A stretch of DNA of 14,320 nt. Origin: an uncultured Christensenellaceae bacterium (GTDB taxonomy: Bacteria > Bacillota > Clostridia > Christensenellales > Borkfalkiaceae). Positions 1-6,921 of the stretch are shown here, piece by piece. The notes beneath the pieces were generated by a model, which worked only from the letters and a program-made list of their open reading frames with translations, searched no databases and was not told the DNA's origin. Position 1 is the stretch's first letter, and each line of letters begins with the position of its first letter. The stretch covers positions 1-14,320 of the forward strand of contig CAJUJF010000028.1 of NCBI GenBank assembly GCA_910586825.1. Reading direction: 5' to 3'. Both the position numbers and the translations under genes were made by a program.

Positions 1-1689
1 GCAACGTCACCGCAACTTCGTAGTCCCCCGCGTCGATCATGGAACTCACTTCACAGCTCGTTCCGCCTTTCAGTCCCTTTCCGTCCGCCGACAATCCTTT
101 GTAGTATTTCAGCGTTACGCCCGAAACGGGTTTTCCCGTACGGGTGGTAGTGTTTCCCGCCGCTTTTACGTTGAAGAAATTGGGATCGTACCAAGAGGGA
201 CTGTACGCCGCCTTTACATAAGTCGAACCCGAAAGCGTTGCGTCCGAAAGCTTTTTCGTGACCCCGTCCGTCAGATGATTCTGCGCAACGCCGTTGTAGG
301 TCGGCTCCATATTGCTCGCGTACGTAGGCGCGGAATAGACGAGCGCGTTGTTCGCCGCCGTCAGGTTCAGGTGCAACGCCGGACGCACGTCAAAATTAAC
401 GCCCGCGGTATCGTAATTTACATTTTCATTGTCTCCCTGTGTAGATAAAACCATCGCCTGCGTATTGAACTGTGTGTTCTGGGGCGTCATAGCTATTACA
501 ATTCCGTTATTATTCTTTGGATATTTAGTAGTCCCGCTTCTCGTCCACATCTTGATCCCGTTCGGCATGCGCTGATTGTTGCTCAGCTGCCAAACCCCGT
601 TCGCCTCGCGATAGCTCGGCAACCAAAGATAGTCGCCAGTCCATTGCGTATACAGCGGTTTGTTTCTGTAATCGTAATACGGTTCCCAAGCACTCGACAG
701 CGAAGCCGTATAACTGGGATGTGAAGGATCGGCAGACCAAGGATTGCCGTAACATTCGCTCGGACGAATGATATCCATCGACGTTGCGCCAATCTCCTGA
801 TAATAGATTTGCGAAGGTTTTGCGATATAATTTGTCAAACTGCCCGACACGCTCGGCATCGTGAATACCGCGAGCGGACTGGACGCGTTCTGCGTCGCAA
901 CGGGCAGTGGAGAAGTCAACGTTGCGCTTGCGGAACTGTAATTACAGTATCCCTGCGTCGCGTAACTCCCGCCGTTGTTCAACATCTGCGCGCGCAAAGG
1001 AGACACGCCGTACATGTTTCCGGGGGTCGGATTGGCATAACCGAAATTCCCGGCGCCGTTGTTTATAGCCGCGCCCGCGTCGGTATTGTTGCAAACCCAC
1101 GTTGAATATCCCCACTCCGCCTGTCCGAGAGAGGTATCCATCAAAATATCGAGATAGATATTTCCGTCTTTTGAATTTTTAAATAGATAACCGGGCGTCC
1201 AGGTCTTTCCGCCGAAGTCGAATTCGATATCCCGAGCGCTGCCCAAAACATGCGATACCGAAGTCCTGAAATCATTAGAGGTTCTGCCGATCACATCTCC
1301 ATGCTGAGACGACGGCGTGTTGTTGACATAAGTTTTCAGATCGTCGAACGTCGCGTCCTTGATCCCCGTAAGCAGTTCGTATAAATGGTTCATCGCCTGC
1401 GCGTCGAACACGCCCGCGTCGCCGTTCGCCTGACGGGTCGCGTAATCGGAAACCAACAGACTTCCGATATTGACCGCATTGGAACTCGCGCCCGCCGCCT
1501 TGGGCGAGGACTCTTTGCGGAACATGGAAAAAGCGCCTGCGAATAAAAGCAGCGCGCTTAAAAATACGACCGGAATCGCAGACCAAAAACGGGTATGGGT
1601 ATCAGCTAAATAGCACCCCCCCCCCCTATGGCTTTCACGCGATCAAAACGCACCTGACCGTTTCCTCTCTTTTTCTTAAATCCAAACAT
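1..1689 (-). CDS. Membrane-anchored surface protein with MBG-like repeat, partial, frame broken by poly-G tract
   Basis: The ATG at 1689 follows a good ribosome site (GGAGAG at 1700-1695) and encodes MFGFKKKRGNGQVRFDRVKAI, then reaches the 11-G run and stops at TAG 1608-1606. The -1-shifted frame is open from 1642 to the left window edge. With 12 G the two join into at least 563 residues with no stop. That product has a basic N-terminus, a membrane anchor at about residues 35-57 (WSAIPVVFLSALLLFAGAF), and an extracellular region. The region holds a W/Y/N-rich module ending in WLPSYRE, MWTRSG and VRPALHLNL, resembling DUF6273-type modules of Bacillota surface proteins. It is followed by an MBG/YDG-like repeat (TYNGVAQ ... 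DAGDYEVAVTL) reaching the edge. The C-terminus, where a wall anchor might lie, is outside the window. An internal ATG at 1525 is in frame but would remove the anchor. Function is unknown; exposure on the surface is inferred. It could be an assembly error at the homopolymer or a true pseudogene, but about 540 intact codons argue for a living gene. Confidence 0.75.
1616..1626 (-). repeat. Poly-G homopolymer (11 G on the coding strand), candidate phase-variation tract
   Basis: Eleven consecutive C on the plus strand give 11 G in the coding strand of the surface-protein gene, just after codon 21 (ATA). With 11 G the frame ends at TAG 1608-1606; with 10 G it ends at a TGA slightly further on; with 12 (or 9 or 15) G it enters the long open frame as four glycines, then CYLADTHT and the membrane helix. 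So only one of three lengths is ON and this copy reads OFF. Slipped-strand mispairing at such tracts is the classic mechanism of contingency loci. A homopolymer sequencing error cannot be excluded from a single consensus. Confidence 0.7.
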
Positions 1690-1777
1690 AAAATCTCTCC
1701 TATGTCGCTTTTCTCTTTCTTACGCGCCCTGCCCTGTCTTTTGGTTTGGCAAGACGCGCATATCCCTATACACTATT

Positions 1778-1806
1778 ATTCTACTATATATTTTCCTTGT
1801 TTCCAA
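1778..1806 (-). promoter_or_regulatory. Candidate sigma-A promoter of the surface-protein gene
   Basis: Reading the minus strand, TTGGAA (1806-1801) and TAGAAT (1783-1778) are separated by exactly 17 bases in an AT-rich stretch. Transcription would start near 1771, giving a leader of about 80 bases before the GGAGAG ribosome site and the ATG at 1689. The match is good but not perfect, and the surrounding AT-richness makes chance matches more likely. Confidence 0.45.
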
Positions 1807-1975
1807 GTTTTTTCGCAAAGAAATTCGAAAATCCCGTCGATTTTCTCGTCTTTATCACATTTTTTCTGCGACTTCTCAATATTTTATATATTTTTTGTCC
1901 TATTTTTCGTGCGTTTTAAAAATTTCGGACAAGCGCGAAAGGAATTTCCTCGCTTCGGATTCGTCAAAATCGGCG

Positions 1976-2002
1976 GTTTTCGGGCAAAAGCCGCCCGAAA
2001 AC
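1976..2002 (+). promoter_or_regulatory. Perfect 10-bp hairpin in the leader of the PRC-barrel-like gene
   Basis: GTTTTCGGGC (1976-1985) and GCCCGAAAAC (1993-2002) pair perfectly around a 7-base loop, about 30 bases upstream of the GAGGT ribosome site (2033-2037). The following bases, GCTTTTCC, form only a poor U-tract, so this is not a clear terminator. It may be a leader structure (attenuator, stability element) or a protein-binding palindrome. No known riboswitch was recognised. Confidence 0.35.
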
Positions 2003-2045
2003 GCTTTTCCGACAATACATAAATTAAAGCACGAGGTAACAAAAC

Positions 2046-2801
2046 ATGCAAATCACATCGCTTATCGGAAAACAATTACTCTCTCCTGCGGGAGAAACAC
2101 CCGGATACGTTTTGCAGGCGTTCCTTTCGCGCGACGGGAAAAAGATCTCCTGCCTGCGTTGCGCAAACGGGGACGACGAGGAATTCATTCTCCCCGCCCG
2201 CGCGATCCTGTCCTGCTCGGACGCGATCGTTGCGGGAAGCACGCGGATCCCGTCGCCGACCGGAATGCCCGCGCCCGTCATGCTGCCTGTATACGACCAG
2301 TGCGGGGAATCGCTCGGCACGGTCGCCGATTACGTGACGGCAACCGACGAACCGCTGTTCGTCGTCGTGAAAAACGGGATCCGCACCGAATATCCGCTTT
2401 CGCGCGCCCTGCTCGGCGATACGCTCGTCATATATCCCTCTTCCGCGGAAAAACGGAGAGCGGCGGCAAAGCGCAAACGGAACGAAACCGAAACGGACGC
2501 CGCGCGCGCGGCAAAGCCGCCCAAACAAAAAGCGCCGATCCCGCCCGCGCCCGTAAGCGCCGCCGTTCCGCCGCAAAAAGAACTTCCCGAACGGGAGGAT
2601 CCGAATAAACCGACCGCCAACGACTATTCGTTCAACCGCCTGAATCTGCTCGGACGCAGAGTGAAAAAGAGCGTGTTCGACGGGTTCGGTTCGCCCGTCG
2701 CCTTAGCGGGAGAACGGATCACGCCCGCCGTGATCTCGCTTGCACGCCGCAGCAACCGCCTGCTCGAACTCACCGTCAACACGCTTACCAACGTATTATA
2801 A
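2046..2801 (+). CDS. PRC-barrel-like domain protein of unknown function
   Basis: This 251-residue soluble protein has no signal peptide or membrane helix. The start is supported by GAGGT at 2033-2037, 8 bases before the ATG. Residues 1-65 (SLIGKQLLSPAGETPGYV ... FILPARAI) and about 78-130 (VYDQCGESLGTVADYV ... YPLSRALLGDTLVIY) each look like a PRC-barrel beta-domain: a 'G..L....G...G.V' opening and an 'LP...I' close. Residues 134-195 are a charged, then Pro/Ala/Lys-rich linker, probably disordered. Residues 199-246 form a third module (LLGRRVKKSVFDGFG ... GERITPAVISLARRSNRLLEL), of the type 'G..V...V.D..G..la..G..iTp..i..A', also seen in signalling proteins. PRC-barrels usually bind proteins or RNA or have a structural role; the role here is unknown. 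The gene stands alone and ends at a strong terminator. The PRC assignment rests on pattern likeness only. Confidence 0.75.
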   Translation: MQITSLIGKQLLSPAGETPGYVLQAFLSRDGKKISCLRCANGDDEEFILPARAILSCSDAIVAGSTRIPSPTGMPAPVMLPVYDQCGESLGTVADYVTATDEPLFVVVKNGIRTEYPLSRALLGDTLVIYPSSAEKRRAAAKRKRNETETDAARAAKPPKQKAPIPPAPVSAAVPPQKELPEREDPNKPTANDYSFNRLNLLGRRVKKSVFDGFGSPVALAGERITPAVISLARRSNRLLELTVNTLTNVL

Positions 2802-2810
2802 TCCGAAAAA

Positions 2811-2842
2811 ACGAAAAACGCGCCCGAAGGCGCGTTTTTCGT
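2811..2842. terminator. Bidirectional intrinsic terminator between convergent genes
   Basis: A 14-bp stem (2811-2824 with 2829-2842) closes a CGAA tetraloop. Its core, AACGCGCC/GGCGCGTT, is flanked by A5 and T5 runs that supply a U-tract in either direction. It lies 10 bases after the PRC-barrel-like gene and about 48 bases beyond the stop of the leftward membrane protein, so it can serve both. Confidence 0.85.
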
Positions 2843-2889
2843 GCTCTGCGTAAATCTCGGAAATTCCGGGGACCCGCAGACGATATTGC

Positions 2890-3510
2890 TTATAATTTGT
2901 ACTTCGCCGTCATCTTTAAAACCGAAGCGAGGCAATCGTTCAAAGAGCCGAGTTCCTGATCGGTCAGCGCTTTTCCGCGGTAAGAATCGATCGCGCGGGT
3001 AAGCACTTCGGTTTCAAGCCGGTCCGCCGCCGTAAGGCGTTCGGCTTTCAGTTTCGTCAAAAGCCCCGAAACGTAATCGAGCTGCATTCCGCACTCCTGC
3101 GCGGTAACGGCGGGCGCTTCCGCATATACGGGCGCGGGAGCGGGCGTACGCTGTTCTTCGAACGGAATCGCAAGCGGTTCGTGAAATTTTTCGTAGATCT
3201 TGTCTTCACGTGCGCCGTGCGTTTTGCCCTTCTTTTTGCCGATGCGCGGCAAGAACAGGAACAGCCGCAAAATCCCGCTCATGACCACGGTAAGCGCGAA
3301 ATAGAGCAACGCGGTCTCCGTGCCCGCTGTACAGGCAACGAGAAAGAACCCCGTTCCGCAGACGATCGCGACGAGACCCCAATAGGCTTTCTTTCCGCCG
3401 AGGAGCGCAAGCGTGAGCGCGATCAACACAAGCGCCGCGGGACATGCAAGGAACGCGACCCATTCCGGCACCCTGCCGACAACTTCCACAATTTTTTCGA
3501 AAATTTCCAT
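2890..3510 (-). CDS. Small membrane protein with conserved-looking cytoplasmic tail, unknown function
   Basis: The product is 206 residues. It has three hydrophobic helices at about 17-38 (VAFLACPAALVLIALTLALL), 43-62 and 66-88, then a basic stretch (PRIGKKKGKTHGARED) that suggests a cytoplasmic C-terminal half. A Pro/Ala-rich linker (about 118-136) leads to a helical charged tail at about 143-206 (LDYVSGLLTKLKAERLTAADR ...). The start is the ATG at 3510; GGAGG lies about 12 bases upstream, which is longer than usual, and an in-frame TAA just before the ATG rules out an earlier start. The gene follows addA in the same direction after a 141-base gap, so readthrough from addBA is possible. It ends at the shared terminator 2811-2842. 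I do not recognise the family. Confidence 0.75.
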   Translation of the reverse strand: MEIFEKIVEVVGRVPEWVAFLACPAALVLIALTLALLGGKKAYWGLVAIVCGTGFFLVACTAGTETALLYFALTVVMSGILRLFLFLPRIGKKKGKTHGAREDKIYEKFHEPLAIPFEEQRTPAPAPVYAEAPAVTAQECGMQLDYVSGLLTKLKAERLTAADRLETEVLTRAIDSYRGKALTDQELGSLNDCLASVLKMTAKYKL

Positions 3511-3651
3511 TTGTTACAGATGACCTCCGAGTATCGAATTCGTAAGAAAGCGGGATCTCCGCTTCGAACGGATAGATGATTGCCGTTATCACGTCCCGTT
3601 ATCCCGAAAAATAACGGTGATTTTGACGAAGTTTGCCGAACCGAGGCGAAT
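3511..3651. other. Short gap after addA with a weak hairpin
   Basis: CCGTTAT (3596-3602) can pair with ATAACGG (3611-3617) about 35-55 bases beyond the addA stop, and a further CCGTTATC copy lies just upstream at about 3583. No U-tract follows on the minus strand, so a real addA terminator is not demonstrated. The GGAGG ribosome site of the next gene lies here. Nothing else is seen. Confidence 0.3.
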
Positions 3652-6600
3652 TTACAATTCGATCTCCCTCAGCCGCGCAACGTTTACGATGCGCGCGGAA
3701 ATCGTGTTCTCGTCTACCCGCAACGCACGCGCCGCCGCCTTTTTATACAGCAGGATCTGTTTGCCGTACCGCTCGCGCAGTCCGTCGTCGCCGCGGCCGG
3801 AATACTTATAGTCTATGATGAGATACCCCTGCGGCGTTTCGCACAGCAGATCGATCGCGCCCTGAAACACGACCTCGTCCTCCGCGTCCGTATCGTAAAT
3901 CTCGCGCGCGGGAATCCGCGCGAGGAAGGTCTGCTCCCGCAGAACCCGCTTGCCCGCAAGCGCCGCAAAACAGGGCATGGCGAGTATCTTGCGCAATTTT
4001 CCGGCGTCTAAAAGGGACAAACGCTCCTCGCTCAAAACGCCCTGTTCGCGCATCCGCGCAAGTTCCTCTTCCGCGTCTTTTCCGAATTCGACGTGTTCGA
4101 GAAAAGCGTGATACGCAAGCCCTTCTTCTACGGTATGACCGCCTTCCCAATCGTCGAAATCCGCCGAAGCGGGCGTTTCCTGCGCGCGGATCAATCCGCT
4201 CGCGGAATCCTTTACGGGAAGCGGCACGCCCGACGCGTGCGCGTAAGGTTTTGCGTATACCGAAACCAGCGCTTCAAGTTCCTCCGCCCCGCGGTTTTCC
4301 GAGGCGTACGCATGCCGTTCCGGCGCGGGCGGAAGTTCCGCCTCCCCGTCGGGAACGAAGTAATCGGCGCAGGAAACAAAATCGATCATATCCGAAAACC
4401 GCTTGGCATAGCGCGGCGAAAGCGCGTGGTCCCGTTCTTCGAAAAGCATGTGCAACCGACAGCGGGCGCGCGTCATCGCAACGTATAAGAGGTTCCGCTC
4501 CTGCAAGAGTTCTTCCCGCCGTTGAAGCACGGCGGCGGCGCGCCGCATCAACGTTTCGGACACCAACTTCTTTTCCGTATCGTAACAACGGGGAACGGCA
4601 AGCAGCTCTTCCGTCCACATCAGTTCGTCTTTTTCCGCGCCGTGAAAGTTTCCGTCCAAACTCGCCAGAATCACGACGGGGTATTCCAAACCCTTGGAAG
4701 CGTGCATCGTCAGTACCTTTACCGCGCCTTCGCCGCCGCTTTCCGCATATTCGACCCGATCGCCCGAGGCTTTCAGCCGCGCGAGGAACTCGTGGATCCC
4801 ACCGCACCGTTCCGCTTCCGCGATCAACCGCCTCACCCGCGCGAGGCGATCTCTGCCCGCGGGCTTGGCGGCGATCTGCGCTTCCAGTCCCATCGCGAGC
4901 AGCATGTTCATCAGCTCCGCCGCCGTTCTGATCCGCGACTGCTTGCGAAGCGTTGCCGCGGTATCCCAAAACGCGTTCATTTTTTTCGCCGTGCCGTCCG
5001 CCATCTTCGCGCGGTATTCCGCGCACGCTTCGCGGAAGGTAAACGGCGAGGGAAACCGCGCGCGGATCCTGACGAGTTCGCCGTCCGTGAACCCGCCGAT
5101 CGCGGAGAGCATGGCGGTCGCGAGCGGAATGTCCTGCTCGGCGTTGTCGAGCCAGGACAGCCAGTCGATCAACAGACGCGCCTCGAAACAATCGCATACG
5201 TTTATCTTGGACGAACTGGTCACGGGGATCCCCCGCGCCGCAAGCGCGCGGACGATCCGTTCCGCGTCGCCCGTGTTCTTGCGCGTAAGAATCGCGATAT
5301 CGCCGTAGGTCACCGTTTTGAAGCGTTTCGCTTCGTCCTCTTCGTCGACGTCGTACCAGCTCTTTCCGAGCTCCTCTTCCGCCAGACGCGCCGCCTGCTC
5401 CGCAAGTGCGTCCGGCTCCGCCCGTCCCGCGCTTTCCAGCACCGAATAGATCCCGCGTTCCCGACGCTCTTTTTCCGCTTCCCGAACGGTGTGAAAGAAC
5501 ACGCCGCCGCGGTAACTCCCGTAACGCAAACCGCCGTTCATGGGCGGGTAGTCGGGAGACAGCGGCGCGAACACGCGGTTCACCGCGTCCAGCACCCCTG
5601 CCGCCGAACGGAAATTGGACGTGAGGGACAACGGGTGTTCCAGCGATTTCGTCTTGTCGATAAAATATTGCGAACGACTGCCGCGGAAGCCGTAGATCGC
5701 CTGTTTGGGATCCCCGACCAGAAACACTTCTTCGCCCGAAACGAGGGAGATGATTTTTTCCTGCACGGGATTCACGTCCTGATACTCGTCCACGAACACG
5801 TAACGGTATTTCTCCCGCAGTTCTTTTTGCACCGCGTCGTTGCGCAGTATCCGAAGCGCGCACTGTTCCAGATCGTCGTAATCGAGTACGTTCGCCTCCC
5901 GTTTGAGCGCGGCGTAAGCGTCCCCGTAACGGAGGGCGAGCGAAGCGAGCGCGGCGGCGCGCCTGTTCGCGTTTTTGTGACGGGCGTACTCTTCTTCCCG
6001 CGCGCCGTATTCCCTGAGTTCGGCATTCAGCTCTTTGATCGCTTTGGAACAGGCGGAAAGATCTTTCAGGCGAATTCGCTCTTCCCCCTCCGCCTTCGTC
6101 GTGCGCGGCATGACGGCGACCTCCAAGGGCGCTTGCGCCGCGGCGGCCATGCCGAACAGTTCGTCCGCCGCGAGAAGCGCCGCACAACGCGCTGCAACGT
6201 CTCTGCAAACCGTCGCCGCTTTCGCGTTTTTCCCTTCGAAATAGGCGGCGTGCGCTTCCGCCCGTTCCCGCAAAAAAGCCGCGTCCTCGCGATAACGCCC
6301 GAACAGGATCCCGCACGCCTTCGAAAACAGGTCTTCTTTTCCCACCCGTCCGAGCAGGGCGGCAGGGTCCTCCGTGCCGCGCACCGCGCGGTAGAGCGAA
6401 ATCACGAGTCTGCGCAGACGGACGTCTTTTTTCTTTCTGAAATACACGGCGAGCAGATCGGCAAATTCCTCCCCGCCCGATTCGTAAGCCTCTTCGAAGA
6501 CTTCGTCCGCCGCCTTTGCGGAAAGGGCGTTCCCCTCCGCGTCGTCGGGCGAAACGATCCGGAACGCGGGATCGGTTTCCGCAAGATAAAAATACGAACG

Positions 6601-6921
6601 CGCAAGCCGCCCGCAAAAGGCGTGGATCGTGCCGATCTCCGCAAGCGGCAACGCTTTCAACTGCGCCTTGATACGGCAACGCGCGCCCTCGTCCGCTTCG
6701 GGGATCCGCTTGATCAGCGCGGCGCGCAGACGGTCCCGCATCTGCGCCGCAGCTTTGTTCGTAAACGTGAGCGCCAGCACGTTCTGCACGTCCGCGCCGT
6801 TTAAGACAAGATCGACGAGACGGTTGATCATGACGAAAGTCTTGCCGCTTCCCGCCGAAGCGGAAACGATCACCCTTCCGCGCGTTCCGATTGCGTCTCG
6901 CTGTTCTTCGGTAAGATTCAT
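3652..6921 (-). CDS. addA: ATP-dependent helicase/nuclease subunit A (AddA)
   Basis: AddA is the UvrD-type 3'-5' helicase and nuclease of the AddAB complex, which resects double-strand breaks up to Chi for RecA loading. The 1089-residue product carries the whole superfamily 1 set: Walker A ASAGSGKT (21-28), LTFTNKAA (51-58), TIHAFC (98-103), DEYQD (378-382), VGDPKQAIYGFRG (402-414), NFRS (436-439), TMHASKGLEYPVV (738-750) and LLYVAMTRAR (811-820). The C-terminal RecB-type nuclease is complete: H938 in AYHAFLEH, D1024 in GAIDLL, D1037 and K1039 in IIDYKY, and QILLY near 1055. The start is the ATG at 6921: it overlaps the addB stop as ATGA and has GGAGGGGG just upstream. An extension to 7035 would lie inside addB and is rejected. 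At 1089 residues it is somewhat shorter than typical Bacillus AddA. It is probably translationally coupled to addB. Confidence 0.97.
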   Translation of the reverse strand: MNLTEEQRDAIGTRGRVIVSASAGSGKTFVMINRLVDLVLNGADVQNVLALTFTNKAAAQMRDRLRAALIKRIPEADEGARCRIKAQLKALPLAEIGTIHAFCGRLARSYFYLAETDPAFRIVSPDDAEGNALSAKAADEVFEEAYESGGEEFADLLAVYFRKKKDVRLRRLVISLYRAVRGTEDPAALLGRVGKEDLFSKACGILFGRYREDAAFLRERAEAHAAYFEGKNAKAATVCRDVAARCAALLAADELFGMAAAAQAPLEVAVMPRTTKAEGEERIRLKDLSACSKAIKELNAELREYGAREEEYARHKNANRRAAALASLALRYGDAYAALKREANVLDYDDLEQCALRILRNDAVQKELREKYRYVFVDEYQDVNPVQEKIISLVSGEEVFLVGDPKQAIYGFRGSRSQYFIDKTKSLEHPLSLTSNFRSAAGVLDAVNRVFAPLSPDYPPMNGGLRYGSYRGGVFFHTVREAEKERRERGIYSVLESAGRAEPDALAEQAARLAEEELGKSWYDVDEEDEAKRFKTVTYGDIAILTRKNTGDAERIVRALAARGIPVTSSSKINVCDCFEARLLIDWLSWLDNAEQDIPLATAMLSAIGGFTDGELVRIRARFPSPFTFREACAEYRAKMADGTAKKMNAFWDTAATLRKQSRIRTAAELMNMLLAMGLEAQIAAKPAGRDRLARVRRLIAEAERCGGIHEFLARLKASGDRVEYAESGGEGAVKVLTMHASKGLEYPVVILASLDGNFHGAEKDELMWTEELLAVPRCYDTEKKLVSETLMRRAAAVLQRREELLQERNLLYVAMTRARCRLHMLFEERDHALSPRYAKRFSDMIDFVSCADYFVPDGEAELPPAPERHAYASENRGAEELEALVSVYAKPYAHASGVPLPVKDSASGLIRAQETPASADFDDWEGGHTVEEGLAYHAFLEHVEFGKDAEEELARMREQGVLSEERLSLLDAGKLRKILAMPCFAALAGKRVLREQTFLARIPAREIYDTDAEDEVVFQGAIDLLCETPQGYLIIDYKYSGRGDDGLRERYGKQILLYKKAAARALRVDENTISARIVNVARLREIEL

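Larger units (their letters stand above)
1690..2045. other. Divergent AT-rich intergenic region
   Basis: This stretch separates the leftward surface-protein gene from the rightward PRC-barrel-like gene. It is strongly AT-rich with long T runs on the plus strand (about 1791-1920). It contains the leftward promoter at 1806-1778 and a perfect hairpin at 1976-2002. For the rightward gene only a weak candidate is visible: TTGTCC (1895-1900), 16 bases, TAAAAA (1917-1922). The open frames here have no ribosome site and poor composition, and I consider them chance. No RNA gene was recognised. Confidence 0.5.

Noticed and set aside
1275..1586. Minus-strand open frame of 103 codons near the start of the surface-protein gene
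   Set aside because: It is in a different frame from the long open frame that carries the membrane helix and surface modules. It has an Arg-rich shadow composition.
1702..2022. Plus-strand open frame of 106 codons in the divergent intergenic region
   Set aside because: Its Phe/Ser-rich product comes from T-rich intergenic DNA; there is no family likeness, and it overlaps the leftward promoter and the leader of the next gene.
3596..3617. Hairpin after addA as an intrinsic terminator
   Set aside because: The stem is only 7 bp and no U-tract follows on the minus strand, so it was kept only as a weak structure in the gap entry.
4274..6679. Long open frame of 801 codons on the minus strand in another frame of addA
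   Set aside because: It is extremely Arg/Gly-rich with no motif, and lies wholly within addA on the same strand; a composition shadow.
4522..6804. Long open frame of 760 codons on the plus strand inside addA
   Set aside because: It is antisense to a complete AddA with every helicase and nuclease motif. The frame is Arg/His/Phe-rich with no recognisable domain, as expected from GC-rich codon bias of the opposite strand.
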